Positions 44,246-52,887 of a stretch of 64,000 nucleotides of DNA are shown piece after piece. Origin of the DNA: Bradyrhizobium acaciae. Lineage in GTDB: Bacteria; Pseudomonadota; Alphaproteobacteria; Rhizobiales; Xanthobacteraceae. The notes below the pieces were generated by a model. That model saw only the letters and a list, made by a program, of their open reading frames with translations. It had not been told where the DNA came from and did no database searches. How positions within the stretch are numbered: the first letter of the stretch is position 1; the number at the start of each line of letters is the position of its first letter. The position numbers and the translations under genes were made by a program. The stretch is from assembly GCF_020889785.1 (NCBI RefSeq), contig NZ_JACMYK010000007.1:1-64000 (forward strand), in the 5' to 3' direction.

Positions 44246-45406
44246 GTGAACGACATGAGCTGGACCCCGCTGGGGCCGCCGCAGCCGCCCCCGCAACCGG
44301 TTCCGCCGCCGATGCCTGTGGCATTTTCAGGGAGCCGGAAGGAGTTCCTCCGCCTGGTCGCGCGCGGCGCCGGGCTCGAGCTGGTCACCGTCGGCTTCTA
44401 CCGGTTCTGGCTCACCACCGACATCCGCCGCCACCTCTGGTCGAACACCCTGATCGATGGCGACGCGCCGGAATATACCGGCCGCGGCAAGGAGCTGCTG
44501 ATCGGCTTCCTGGTCGCGCTGGCGATCCTGCTGCCGGTCTATCTCGGCTACTTCCTGATCGGTATCGAGGCGGAGCATCTCAAGGCGTTCGCCTCGCTGC
44601 CGCTGGTCGCGTTCTTCTATGTGTTCGGCCAGTTCGCGATCTATCGCGCGCGGCGCTACCGCCTGACCCGCACGGTGTGGCGCGGCGTCCGCTTCTGGAT
44701 GAGCGGCTCGGGCTGGATCTATGCGCTCAACGCCTCGCTGTGGGGCCTGCTGGTCGTGATCACGTTCGGCCTGGCGCTGCCGTGGCGCGAGGCGGCGCTC
44801 GAACGCTACAAGATGCGGCATTCCTATTACGGCGACCTGCAGGGCTCGTTCGAAGGCCGCGGCTGGGAGTTCTTCAAGCGCGGCTGGTGGCTGTGGCTGT
44901 TGATGCCGTTCGCGCTGTCGTCCTACGTCTTCGCCCCGTTCGCCTATGCCGCGTTCAAGGCGGTCGAATGGCGCTGGTGGCTGTCGGGCATCCGCTTCGG
45001 CGAGGTACGGCTTGAATCGACGCTCAGCCGCGGCGCGCTGATCGGCCTTTACTGGAAGGTCATCGGCTGCATCCTGCTGCTCGTCGTGGTGTTCGCGGTC
45101 TACGTTGTGCTCAGCACCTTGCTGGTCGCCAGCATGAGCGGCTCTTCGATCGATACGTTCTTCAAGACCGAGGCGTTCGCCAAGAGCATTCCCCTGATCG
45201 TCCTGCTCGGTATCGGCTATCTCGCCTTTGCGCTGGCGATGAACGTGGTGATGCGGGTCTATCTGATGCGCGATCTCTGGGTCCGGGTGCTGTCCTCGAC
45301 CATCGTGCACAACATCGCTGCCGCCGCCAACGTCACCGCGCGCGGCGATCTCGCCAATGCGCTCGGCGAGGGTTTTGCCGATGGCCTCGATGTCGGCGGA
45401 TTCTAG
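44246..45406 (+). CDS. yjgN: DUF898 (YjgN-family) membrane protein
   Basis: 386 residues with about six to seven membrane segments, arranged in repeated units that each carry a conserved Tyr/Phe-Trp-Arg motif (VGFYRFWLTTDIRRHLW, TRTVWRGVRFW). A Pro-rich N-terminal tail precedes the first. GTG 44246 has TGGAG 8 bases upstream and is preferred over the ATG 9 bases later. It overlaps the following M48 peptidase gene by 26 bases, a conserved pairing in rhizobia. Confidence 0.85.
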   Translation: MNDMSWTPLGPPQPPPQPVPPPMPVAFSGSRKEFLRLVARGAGLELVTVGFYRFWLTTDIRRHLWSNTLIDGDAPEYTGRGKELLIGFLVALAILLPVYLGYFLIGIEAEHLKAFASLPLVAFFYVFGQFAIYRARRYRLTRTVWRGVRFWMSGSGWIYALNASLWGLLVVITFGLALPWREAALERYKMRHSYYGDLQGSFEGRGWEFFKRGWWLWLLMPFALSSYVFAPFAYAAFKAVEWRWWLSGIRFGEVRLESTLSRGALIGLYWKVIGCILLLVVVFAVYVVLSTLLVASMSGSSIDTFFKTEAFAKSIPLIVLLGIGYLAFALAMNVVMRVYLMRDLWVRVLSSTIVHNIAAAANVTARGDLANALGEGFADGLDVGGF

Positions 45407-46535
45407 CGACATGGAGTCAGACTCCAGCGCGACCAACTCCGCGGCGACGCCCGATCCCGGCGGCGTCTTCTTCGACGGCCTGTCGAACCGGCGGCGCATC
45501 GTCGCGCTCAAACTGTCCGATGCGCTGGAGATCAGGCAGGGCGACGAACAGCTCGCGCGCTGGGCGTTTCACGACATCCGCCGTGCCGACAGTCCGTCCG
45601 GCCTGTTGCGGCTGAGCTGCCTGACCGCGCCATCTTTGGCGCGGCTCGAGATCCGCGACCCAGCGCTGATCGCCGAACTGGTCGCGCGCTGCGCCACGCT
45701 CGAGGCCGACCTGCCGAACCGCAAGGGCGTCGTCGCGATCGTCGGCTGGTCGGTCGCGGCTGCGGTGTCGATCGTGCTGGTGGTGCTGTTCGGCGTGCCG
45801 CTGGCCGCCGAGCGGTTGACGCCGCTGGTGCCGGACTCTTTCGAGCGCCGCATCGGCGATGTCGCGGAGGCGCAGGTCAAGGTGCTGTTCGACGGCAAGC
45901 CCTGCAGCAACGCGGCCGGCCAGGCGGCATTCGCGAAGCTGGTCGGCAAGTTGCGGGAGTCCGCAGGTTTCGACAATTCGGTGCAGTCGGACGTGCTGGC
46001 GACGCCGATGCCGAACGCCTTCGCGCTGCCGGGCGGCAAGGTGTTTCTGTTCGACGGGCTGCTGGAGAAGGCCGAGAACCCCGACGAGATCGCCGGCGTG
46101 CTGGCGCATGAGCTCGGCCATCTCCGGCATCGCGACAGCATGCGCGAGCTGATCCACAATGGCGGCACCTCGTTCCTGATCGGGCTGTTGTTCGGCGACG
46201 TCACCGGCTCCGGCGCGCTGATCTTCGCGTCGCGCTCGCTGGTGACGTCATCCTATTCGCGCGACGCCGAAACCAACGCCGATACGTTCGCGATCGAGAC
46301 CATGCACAAGCTCGGCCGTCCGGCGAAGCCGATGGGCGAACTGATGTTCCGCGTCACCGGCAAGGAAGGCGGCAAGGGCTTCTCGCTGATCTCCAGCCAT
46401 CCGCTGACCGAGGACCGCCTCGCACGCATGGACAAGGCCGACGCCGGCAATAAGCCCAACGGCCAGCCGCTGCTGTCATCAGCCGAATGGCAGGCGCTGA
46501 AGGGCATCTGCGGATCGGGCAAGGGCAAGGTGTAA
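45381..46535 (+). CDS. M48-family metallopeptidase, membrane-anchored
   Basis: 384 residues. The zinc motif HExxH is in VLAHELGHLRHRD and a downstream Glu lies in YSRDAETNADTFAIE. One membrane helix at about residues 115-140 (VAIVGWSVAAAVSIVLVVLF) anchors it; the catalytic part is periplasmic. It resembles BepA/YcaL-type housekeeping peptidases. ATG 45381 has GAGGG 8 bases upstream. It overlaps the DUF898 gene and is probably translated with it. Confidence 0.88.
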   Translation: MASMSADSSDMESDSSATNSAATPDPGGVFFDGLSNRRRIVALKLSDALEIRQGDEQLARWAFHDIRRADSPSGLLRLSCLTAPSLARLEIRDPALIAELVARCATLEADLPNRKGVVAIVGWSVAAAVSIVLVVLFGVPLAAERLTPLVPDSFERRIGDVAEAQVKVLFDGKPCSNAAGQAAFAKLVGKLRESAGFDNSVQSDVLATPMPNAFALPGGKVFLFDGLLEKAENPDEIAGVLAHELGHLRHRDSMRELIHNGGTSFLIGLLFGDVTGSGALIFASRSLVTSSYSRDAETNADTFAIETMHKLGRPAKPMGELMFRVTGKEGGKGFSLISSHPLTEDRLARMDKADAGNKPNGQPLLSSAEWQALKGICGSGKGKV

Positions 46536-46581
46536 CGCAAGGGATTTACGAAATCGGGATCTCGAGAGCCGGAGCCATCCC

Positions 46582-46827
46582 ATGCCGCGTGACGACAGGT
46601 ACTGGTTTCCCGCCAAGCGCTACGGCTGGGGCTGGGGACCACCCAACAACTGGCAGGGCTGGTCGGTTCTCGCAGGCTTCGTGGCTTTGATCGCGGTCAG
46701 CGGCGCGATGAACCTGCCGCACTCACCGGCTCGTTTTGTCGGCTGCGTGCTCGCGCTGAGCGTCCTGCTCACCGGCGTCTGCTGGTGGAAGGGCGAGCCG
46801 CCGCGCTGGCGATGGGGCGGCGACTAG
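46582..46827 (+). CDS. small membrane protein, 81 residues
   Basis: A Trp/Gly-rich N-terminus (YWFPAKRYGWGWGPPNNW) is followed by two hydrophobic segments (VLAGFVALIAVSGAM and FVGCVLALSVLLTGVCWW). GGAG precedes the ATG. This arrangement recurs in small proteobacterial membrane proteins of unknown role. It lies 46 bases after the M48 gene and may belong to the operon. Confidence 0.7.
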   Translation: MPRDDRYWFPAKRYGWGWGPPNNWQGWSVLAGFVALIAVSGAMNLPHSPARFVGCVLALSVLLTGVCWWKGEPPRWRWGGD

Positions 46828-46841
46828 CTGAACTTGGCGAC

Positions 46842-47990
46842 CTACTTCACCAGCCGGAACTTGCCGCCGTCGACCTTGATCAGGAACGCCGACCGCTCGT
46901 CGTAGCCGTTGTGGTCGGTCGGGCTCATGGTCGAGAGGCCGTTGTTCAGATAGACGTCCTTGCCGCGTTCCAGTTCGTCGCGCAGCGCGGCGCGGAATTC
47001 CGGCGTGCCGGGTTTTGCCGTCTTCAACGCGATCGCCGCGGCGCGCCTGAACAGCGTCACCGCGTCCCACAGATGCGCGCCGAAGATGTTCGGCTTCTGC
47101 CCGTTGGCCTTTTCATAGGACGCCACGAACTCGTCGCGTACCTGGCGGAACGGATCGTTCGCCGGCAGATCGTCGGCGATCGTGAAGGCTTCGCCGGTGA
47201 AGATCGCGCCCTCGACATTGGCGCCGCCGAGCTTGATGAATTCCTCCGACGCAACCCCGTGGGTCTGGAAGATCTTGCCGGCATAGCCGCGGCCGCGCAG
47301 CGCCTCCTGCGGCAGCACGGCGGGCGTGCCGGCGGAGGCGATGAACACCGCCTCCGGATTGGTCGCGATCACCTTCAGCGCCTGGCCCGTCGCACTGGTG
47401 TCGGCGCGCGCATAGACCTCATGCGTCGTGACGGTGAGGCCGAGCTGAGGGGCCAGCCGCGACACCTCGTTGTAGTAGCCTTCGCCATAGCCGTCGGAGA
47501 CGCCGATATAGCCGAGCGTCTTGATGCCGGACTTGGCGATGTATTTCAGGATCGCCGCCGCCATCAGGTCGTCATTGGGCACCACCTTGAACGCCCAGCG
47601 ACGGCGGTCGTCCATCGGCCGCACGATCGCGGTCGCCGCCGCGAGCGAGATGATCGGCGTCTTGGCTTCCGCGGCGACGTCGAGCATCGGCATGGTCACC
47701 GGGGTAAGCGAGGAGCCGATCAGGATGTCGACGCCGTCCTGGATCACCAGGCGACGGGCGTTCTGCGTGCCCTTGGTCGGATCGGATTCGTCGTCGAGCG
47801 CGATATAGGTGACCTTCTCGCCGCCGATCTCCTTCGGCAGCGCGGCGATGGTGCGCATCTGCGGCTGGCCGAGCGCCGAGCCCGGTCCGGACGCCGACAC
47901 CACGACGCCGACCTTGATGTCGGCCCGCGCGTCCGGTGCAATCAGGATCGCACCCGCGAGTACCCAGAGTCCGGCCATGGCCAGCTTCAT
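46842..47990 (-). CDS. ABC transporter substrate-binding protein, branched-chain amino acid type
   Basis: 382 residues. Signal peptide MKLAMAGLWVLAGAILIAPDARA, then a periplasmic-binding fold of the LivJ/Leu-Ile-Val type (DIKVGVVVSASGPGSALGQPQ ... YIGVSDGYGEGYYNEVSRLA). It is an orphan: no permease or ATPase genes follow. It could bind an aromatic acid, amide or amino acid. GGGAGG precedes the ATG at 47988-47990. Confidence 0.88.
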   Translation of the reverse strand: MKLAMAGLWVLAGAILIAPDARADIKVGVVVSASGPGSALGQPQMRTIAALPKEIGGEKVTYIALDDESDPTKGTQNARRLVIQDGVDILIGSSLTPVTMPMLDVAAEAKTPIISLAAATAIVRPMDDRRRWAFKVVPNDDLMAAAILKYIAKSGIKTLGYIGVSDGYGEGYYNEVSRLAPQLGLTVTTHEVYARADTSATGQALKVIATNPEAVFIASAGTPAVLPQEALRGRGYAGKIFQTHGVASEEFIKLGGANVEGAIFTGEAFTIADDLPANDPFRQVRDEFVASYEKANGQKPNIFGAHLWDAVTLFRRAAAIALKTAKPGTPEFRAALRDELERGKDVYLNNGLSTMSPTDHNGYDERSAFLIKVDGGKFRLVK

Positions 47991-48233
47991 TGCAAATCCT
48001 CCCAGCACGTTCTTTTTGTTGAATGCGCGGCCGATGATAGCCGACCGGCGTCCGGGTCCGCATCATATTGATTCCGCTGGCTGTGTCTGTCCCCTTCGCG
48101 GGGGACACGATCGGCTGCGGCCCGTTCCTGAACCTCGCGTTTACCACTTCCTTAAAGGCCGCGAGAACCAGTTTCCCTAATCGGGTGGCAACGACCTGCT
48201 GCTATTGAGAGATCAGAAGAGGGAGTACGAACC

Positions 48234-48365
48234 ATGTTCAGCATCGTTCGGATCCTGGTTTTGATCGCATGTGCGCATGCGGGATCCGCGTTCGCGGAAA
48301 TGCCGTCTAACGGCTCGCGGCCTTTGCAAGCAGCTCACGCCCAAGCGGTGCACGTCGATGTGTGA
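48234..48365 (+). CDS. short secreted peptide, 43 residues
   Basis: Starts MFSIVRILVLIACAHAGSAF, a clear signal peptide, then a short tail ending HVDV. GAGGGAG lies 8 bases before the ATG. The next ORF begins inside the last codons. Too short for family assignment, but the combination of ribosome site and signal peptide makes it plausible. Confidence 0.45.
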   Translation: MFSIVRILVLIACAHAGSAFAEMPSNGSRPLQAAHAQAVHVDV

Positions 48366-48570
48366 GCCTCATCCGATCGCGTCCGAGCACGCGCGCGCCA
48401 TCTGCGAAGAGATCGGCGAGCGGCTGCGTCATGCCCTGCGCGGCGATTACGCCGACTTGCCGCCAAGGCTGCGCGAGCTCGTCGACGAGCTCGCATTGCA
48501 GGATTGCGAGGCGCCGTCGCTGGTGCCGACGATGGCGGACATCACGAAACCGGTGGTGTTTGCGGCCTAG
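48358..48570 (+). CDS. small protein of unknown function, 70 residues
   Basis: Starts MCEPHPIASEHARAICEEIG and is Glu/Arg/Leu-rich, likely helical (LRHALRGDYADLPPRLREL). It overlaps the preceding peptide gene by 8 bases in another frame, a pattern fitting translational coupling. No good ribosome site of its own is seen. Confidence 0.45.
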   Translation: MCEPHPIASEHARAICEEIGERLRHALRGDYADLPPRLRELVDELALQDCEAPSLVPTMADITKPVVFAA

Positions 48571-48684
48571 GTCGGGGCTCACGATGACCTGCCAACCCGC
48601 CGAATAGAAATTTCAGGCGGTTGAATGTGTGCTAGCCTGCATCCCGGGATGGAATTGCCATCCGGCATTTGGGAGGACTTGGCT

Positions 48685-49125
48685 ATGAAAGGCTCGTCGC
48701 TCTTCGTCAGGAATGTCGCCGTCGCCGCGTTGTCGATTGTGCCGCTGCTGTGCGGATCAAGCGCTCCAGCGTGGTCGCAACCCAGCCCGCTGCCTGAGGT
48801 TTCGGTTGACGCGCCGCGGCATGCTGCCGGTCCACACCGGTCGAGCCAGCACGCGGCGGCCCGCAGCGCCGCCTCATCGTCTGCGCATACGGCTGCGACC
48901 TCGGTGTTCTGCATCGGCGGTTGCATGACGAGCTTCAGGTCGGGCGACCGCCCCTGGGTCGGATGCTCGTGGTCGGCCGGCGCGTCCGCCTACACTGGAT
49001 GCCGAAACGTCGGGCCCGGCGGCGTCCACTTCAAGAGCTATAATGAGTGCACGGAGACCGGCCTGCATAACGGTTGGAGAAGCGGTGAAGTCTCTGCGTT
49101 CTGCACCAGCTTGGCTTTGAAGTAG
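48685..49125 (+). CDS. secreted Cys-rich protein of unknown function
   Basis: 146 residues. Signal peptide (FVRNVAVAALSIVPLLCG) followed by a Ser/Ala/His-rich linker. A C-terminal part of about 70 residues carries six to seven Cys (VFCIGGCMTSF, WVGCSWSAG, YTGCRN, NECTETG, AFCTS), suggesting disulfides in the periplasm or outside. GGGAGG precedes ATG 48685. I do not recognise the family. Confidence 0.75.
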   Translation: MKGSSLFVRNVAVAALSIVPLLCGSSAPAWSQPSPLPEVSVDAPRHAAGPHRSSQHAAARSAASSSAHTAATSVFCIGGCMTSFRSGDRPWVGCSWSAGASAYTGCRNVGPGGVHFKSYNECTETGLHNGWRSGEVSAFCTSLALK

Positions 49126-49244
49126 GAGATGCGCCGAAGGAAATGCCTCGTGAGACGCGCTTTGGTCATTCCCGGCATTCGCACGGTGGCTTTGGACAAA
49201 CATGATCGAGCAAGCTCAACGGTGCGGCTCCGTGCCCGTTCGGG

Positions 49245-49820
49245 CTATCTGATCTCGCCGTTCTGCCCTTTGTAGGCAGCAAGGATCCGCTTGAGATCGC
49301 CATATTCCTCGCAGGGAATGAGACAGAGATTTCCGAGCGCGGTAAGCAGTTGCTCGGCTTTGGCGGGCTCGCCAAGCATGAGATATGCCTCGCCAAGGTG
49401 CTCATGCGCGCTGCGGTGTCTTGGATTCAGCATCAACGCCTGCTGGTAGTGGCCCATCGCCGGACCAAGCTGGCGTAGCCGCCGATAGGCATACCCGATG
49501 TAATTCTGGGTGTCGGCATTGAGGGGGTCACGCAAGGCGGCGAGTTCGAACGCGGCGATCGCTCGATTCCAATCGCCTGCGACGAGTGCCTTCTTGCCCG
49601 CCTTGAAATCCGGATCGAGCTGCACCCAGTCGGCATCCGGAGCGACGGACGTCATGGTCGTGCAGATCGGCCACGCCTCGGGCTTGATCGCCGCCTCTGT
49701 TCCACGGTCGTGTCCGCCGAATGGCAGGCCGGCTTGCCGATCCGCCAAAGTTTTCGAGTAGATGGCGATGCTGCCGACCAGCGCACCGAGCACGGCAGCC
49801 GCTGCGATCACGCGGATCAT
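49245..49820 (-). CDS. TPR protein with N-terminal membrane anchor
   Basis: 191 residues. One hydrophobic segment (VIAAAAVLGALVGSIAIY) is followed by three TPR units (GDWNRAIAAFELAALRDPLNA, LGPAMGHYQQALMLNPRHR, SAHEHLGEAYLMLGEPAKAE). It is probably anchored in the inner membrane with the repeats outside. It follows the longer TPR gene, with 52 bases between. Confidence 0.75.
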   Translation of the reverse strand: MIRVIAAAAVLGALVGSIAIYSKTLADRQAGLPFGGHDRGTEAAIKPEAWPICTTMTSVAPDADWVQLDPDFKAGKKALVAGDWNRAIAAFELAALRDPLNADTQNYIGYAYRRLRQLGPAMGHYQQALMLNPRHRSAHEHLGEAYLMLGEPAKAEQLLTALGNLCLIPCEEYGDLKRILAAYKGQNGEIR

Positions 49821-49872
49821 TGTTGTCGTCCCGGCAGTGACGGCCGTCGGGTCTCGAGCCGATCGCCTACAG

Positions 49873-51471
49873 TCATTGTCGAGCACTACCGACGGTGTGA
49901 TCCTGCAAGTATGCCTTGGCCTCACGAATTTCCTGCCGCTCGGAATCGGCGCTCTTGGTCAGCTCCACGAGCTTGCCGAAATACTCGCTTGCCTTCTGGC
50001 GATCGCCGGCACCGTCAGCGGCGCGGGCGGCCCCCCAGTAGGCGCGGAAGCGATTGGGAGTTTGCTTGAGCGCAGTCTCAAACTCGCTCAGAGCAGCTGC
50101 GGGCTGCCCTGTCTCGAGCAGCAATTCGGCCAGCGATTCGCGGAACGGAAACAGGCGGTTCTCCATCGCAACGTGTTTGAGGCTGCCATCTTCGGCGTCA
50201 GCCGCCGCCCGCATGAACCGTAACGCCTGACCGCGGTCGCCTTCCTTCAGTGCGACCCAGGCGGAAACGGCGAGCATCTGCTCTTCGGTGCGGTCGGCCC
50301 AGTAGGACTGGTCGGCGCCTTGCAGCGTCGCCCGCAACGCTTTCATTGCTTCGATTTCCTGCTTGGCCCCGGCGAGATCACCGGTACGCGCCATGCCCAG
50401 ACCGCGCGTGAAGCGGATCAGCGAATCCGCCATCGGATACTTGGTCGGTATCATCGGCATCGTCGCAGCGCCGGTCCAATCTGCCCGCTCCAGGACATAG
50501 CGAGCCGGCATGGCCGCCTTGGCGGTGAAATTGACAAAGTTGATCGGTCGATCGCCGCGATCGGCGGTGGCAAGCGACTTCTTGATCATCGCATCTGCCT
50601 TCTCGTCCTGTGCGAGCTGCAGATACGCATAAACGCTGAAGTCCGACGCATGATAGTAGTCCGGCTGGATCTCGAGCGCCGAAGCGTTCGAGGCGATGGA
50701 TTCCTCCCAGAGCCCGACCATGGAGTAGATGTGCGACGGCATATGCCGCGCATGCGGCACAGCCGGCGCGATGCCCGCATAGCGACGGGCGGACGCAACC
50801 CCCTTTGCGGCGAGCGGCGCAAAGTCGTAGGCGTGAATGAGGTAGTGGGTCACACCTGGATGTTGCGGGTTCTGTTCAAACAGCCTTTCCAGGATTGCCG
50901 CCGACTTGAGCTGATTGGCGTAAGTGAGGTCGCTTTTCGGCGCCGATGCTTGCAGCGTCAGCGCATAGTAGGCCTGCACCTCGTAATCGTCAGGATAGCT
51001 TTGCGCCATACGCTCCATGGCGGCGTTGTAGGCCACCAGACGGGCATTTGCGGGGACCTTGTCATGATCGCGGAAGTAGGCACTCAGTGCCTCAATCCAG
51101 TCGTGCTCACGCGGTGTCTTCGGCCCGGCAGCCCGCGCCTTTTCCAGCGCTTCCCAGGCTGCCTGCGCCTCCGCCGCCGTCGGCGTGGTTGCCAGCGAAT
51201 TGCCAAGCAGATCCATCGCCACGCCCCAATAAGCCATCGCACAGCCGGGGTCTTGCTGCGCGATTGCTTCGAATTTCCGCCGGGCGATCAGAAACCAGTA
51301 CGAATGCAGCATCGCGACGCCGCGATTGAACTCGGCCTGCACATTGGGGTCGCAGGATGTAGGAAAGGTCACTGTGCCGAGCTTCTGTTCTTGCTGGCCG
51401 ATTGCGCTGCCTGCCAGCGCCGCAGTGATAAGGCTGGTCGCAAACAATATGCGTGCCGAGTAAGTGCTCAT
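49873..51471 (-). CDS. secreted TPR-type protein, 532 residues
   Basis: Signal peptide (ARILFATSLITAALAGSAIG) followed by irregular TPR/Sel1-like helical repeats across the rest (LLGNSLATTPTAAEAQAAWEAL, RHMPSHIYSMVGLWEES). HMPSHIY and HPGVTHYLIHAYD are characteristic of a family found in several proteobacteria and planctomycetes, of unknown role. The ATG at 51469-51471 has GGAG at 8-base spacing; the longer frame to 51618 is rejected. Confidence 0.78.
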   Translation of the reverse strand: MSTYSARILFATSLITAALAGSAIGQQEQKLGTVTFPTSCDPNVQAEFNRGVAMLHSYWFLIARRKFEAIAQQDPGCAMAYWGVAMDLLGNSLATTPTAAEAQAAWEALEKARAAGPKTPREHDWIEALSAYFRDHDKVPANARLVAYNAAMERMAQSYPDDYEVQAYYALTLQASAPKSDLTYANQLKSAAILERLFEQNPQHPGVTHYLIHAYDFAPLAAKGVASARRYAGIAPAVPHARHMPSHIYSMVGLWEESIASNASALEIQPDYYHASDFSVYAYLQLAQDEKADAMIKKSLATADRGDRPINFVNFTAKAAMPARYVLERADWTGAATMPMIPTKYPMADSLIRFTRGLGMARTGDLAGAKQEIEAMKALRATLQGADQSYWADRTEEQMLAVSAWVALKEGDRGQALRFMRAAADAEDGSLKHVAMENRLFPFRESLAELLLETGQPAAALSEFETALKQTPNRFRAYWGAARAADGAGDRQKASEYFGKLVELTKSADSERQEIREAKAYLQDHTVGSARQ

Positions 51472-51802
51472 TCTAAAATCTCCATTTGCACGGCAATGGC
51501 GCGCGAGCTTGCTCGCCCGACCGTCACGCGCGCCTAAACCGTCCTTTCCATTTTCCCGGCGTCCTGCTGTCGCGCAAAAAAGTGCGGACAGACATCTTCT
51601 CTGCGCCAAACTGCGCACACATCATGAAATACGCTTTACCTGCCCGAAGCTCCCTGCTTTTCAAGGGACGGGCCGCAGGCAATTCCTGATCGGAAGACTA
51701 CTCCATCTCCCGTATCCCTGAAAGAGCAGCGAGACTTCCGCTTTTGGCCCCAACGCCGACCGGCCGGCCTCTGTCGCCGCCGGTCTAGTCCGTGTGTCCG
51801 CG
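51472..51802. other. gene-free stretch, 331 bases
   Basis: Holds the promoter of the secreted TPR gene and the 3' end of the LysR transcript. A dyad GACCGGC / GCCGGTC near 51766-51786 could help termination, but no T-run follows. I see no gene on either strand. Confidence 0.4.
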
Positions 51803-52798
51803 TCAGACGTTCTTCGCGACCTTCCGTGTCCGCGTCGGTCCGGCGCCGGCGATCGCCGGCTTGATACTCCACACTGCGCGCACGCTTGCGAAGGCGTGGG
51901 CGATCACCGGCTCGTGGCGGCGGGCGGCGAGGGTGGCGAAGGAGAGGTCGCAGGTGAGCTTCACCTTGTCGGCGACGACGAACTGATGCGGGCGCGCCAT
52001 CCGGGTCGCCAGCACATTGTCGCGCGCGAGGCTGAGGCACAGGCCGGATTCGACGAAGTCGATCATCGCCTCTTCCTGGTCGGTATAGCCGACACGCTTC
52101 GGAAGGGCGCCGAGCGGGCGGAAGATGTCGTCGAGCATCCGCCGGTGGCCGGAATGCGGCGGTGTCGCCAGCCAGGGCATCTCGGCGAGCTCTGCCCAGC
52201 CCTTGCCGATCACCCGGTCCCGCCAGCCGATCGGTGCGATGACGCGGTAGTCGTAGCTGAGCAGCGGCGCCAGCTGGTAGCGGCCGTCGGCGATGGTCCG
52301 CTCGGCGAAGCTGTGATGGAGGAGCTGCTCCGGCGGCGTGGCGTCGACATAGTAGCCGACGTCGAGCTCGCCCCGGCCGATCTGCGCCAGCACGTCGTCG
52401 GTGATGCCATGGCGCAGGAAGACCTCGGTGCGTTGCGAGGACATCGCAAGGCTGCGCACGAACGGTCCGAGCCGGGTGAATTCGGGGTCGAGGATGGTGC
52501 CGACGCGCAGCGTGCCGCGCTGCGCCTCGTTCAGCGAATCCGCCGTCGCCTTGAAGTCGGATGCCGCCGCCACCGCCCGGTGCGCCAGCGGCAGCAGCGC
52601 GGCGCCGGCCTCGGTCAGCGTGAAGCCGCTGGGCGTGCGGTTGAACAGCTGCAGTCCGGTGCTTTCCTCCAGCGCCTTCAGTTGCAGGCTGACCGCGGGC
52701 TGGGTCAGTTTCAGCATCGCGGCGGCGCGCGACACGGTGCCCTCACGGGCAACCGTGATGAAGCAACGCAAGGCCTGGATACGGGGAAGCTCGCTCAT
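51803..52798 (-). CDS. LysR-family transcriptional regulator
   Basis: 331 residues. HTH: ALRCFITVAREGTVSRAAAMLKLTQPAVSLQLKALEESTG. The effector domain follows from about residue 90. The C-terminus is basic (TRTRKVAKNV). ATG 52796-52798 starts at the usual place for the family. It has no divergent neighbour within 80 bases other than the end of the MerR-ATPase gene, so the target is unclear. The upstream AT-rich run includes the palindrome ATTATAAT at 52863-52870. Confidence 0.9.
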   Translation of the reverse strand: MSELPRIQALRCFITVAREGTVSRAAAMLKLTQPAVSLQLKALEESTGLQLFNRTPSGFTLTEAGAALLPLAHRAVAAASDFKATADSLNEAQRGTLRVGTILDPEFTRLGPFVRSLAMSSQRTEVFLRHGITDDVLAQIGRGELDVGYYVDATPPEQLLHHSFAERTIADGRYQLAPLLSYDYRVIAPIGWRDRVIGKGWAELAEMPWLATPPHSGHRRMLDDIFRPLGALPKRVGYTDQEEAMIDFVESGLCLSLARDNVLATRMARPHQFVVADKVKLTCDLSFATLAARRHEPVIAHAFASVRAVWSIKPAIAGAGPTRTRKVAKNV

Positions 52799-52887
52799 TG
52801 TGTGTGAGCTTATAGCACACTTTTTCTGAGTGCATCCGACCTGCATCATGCATTGTCATGTGATTATAATACAACCAATGCGAGAAG

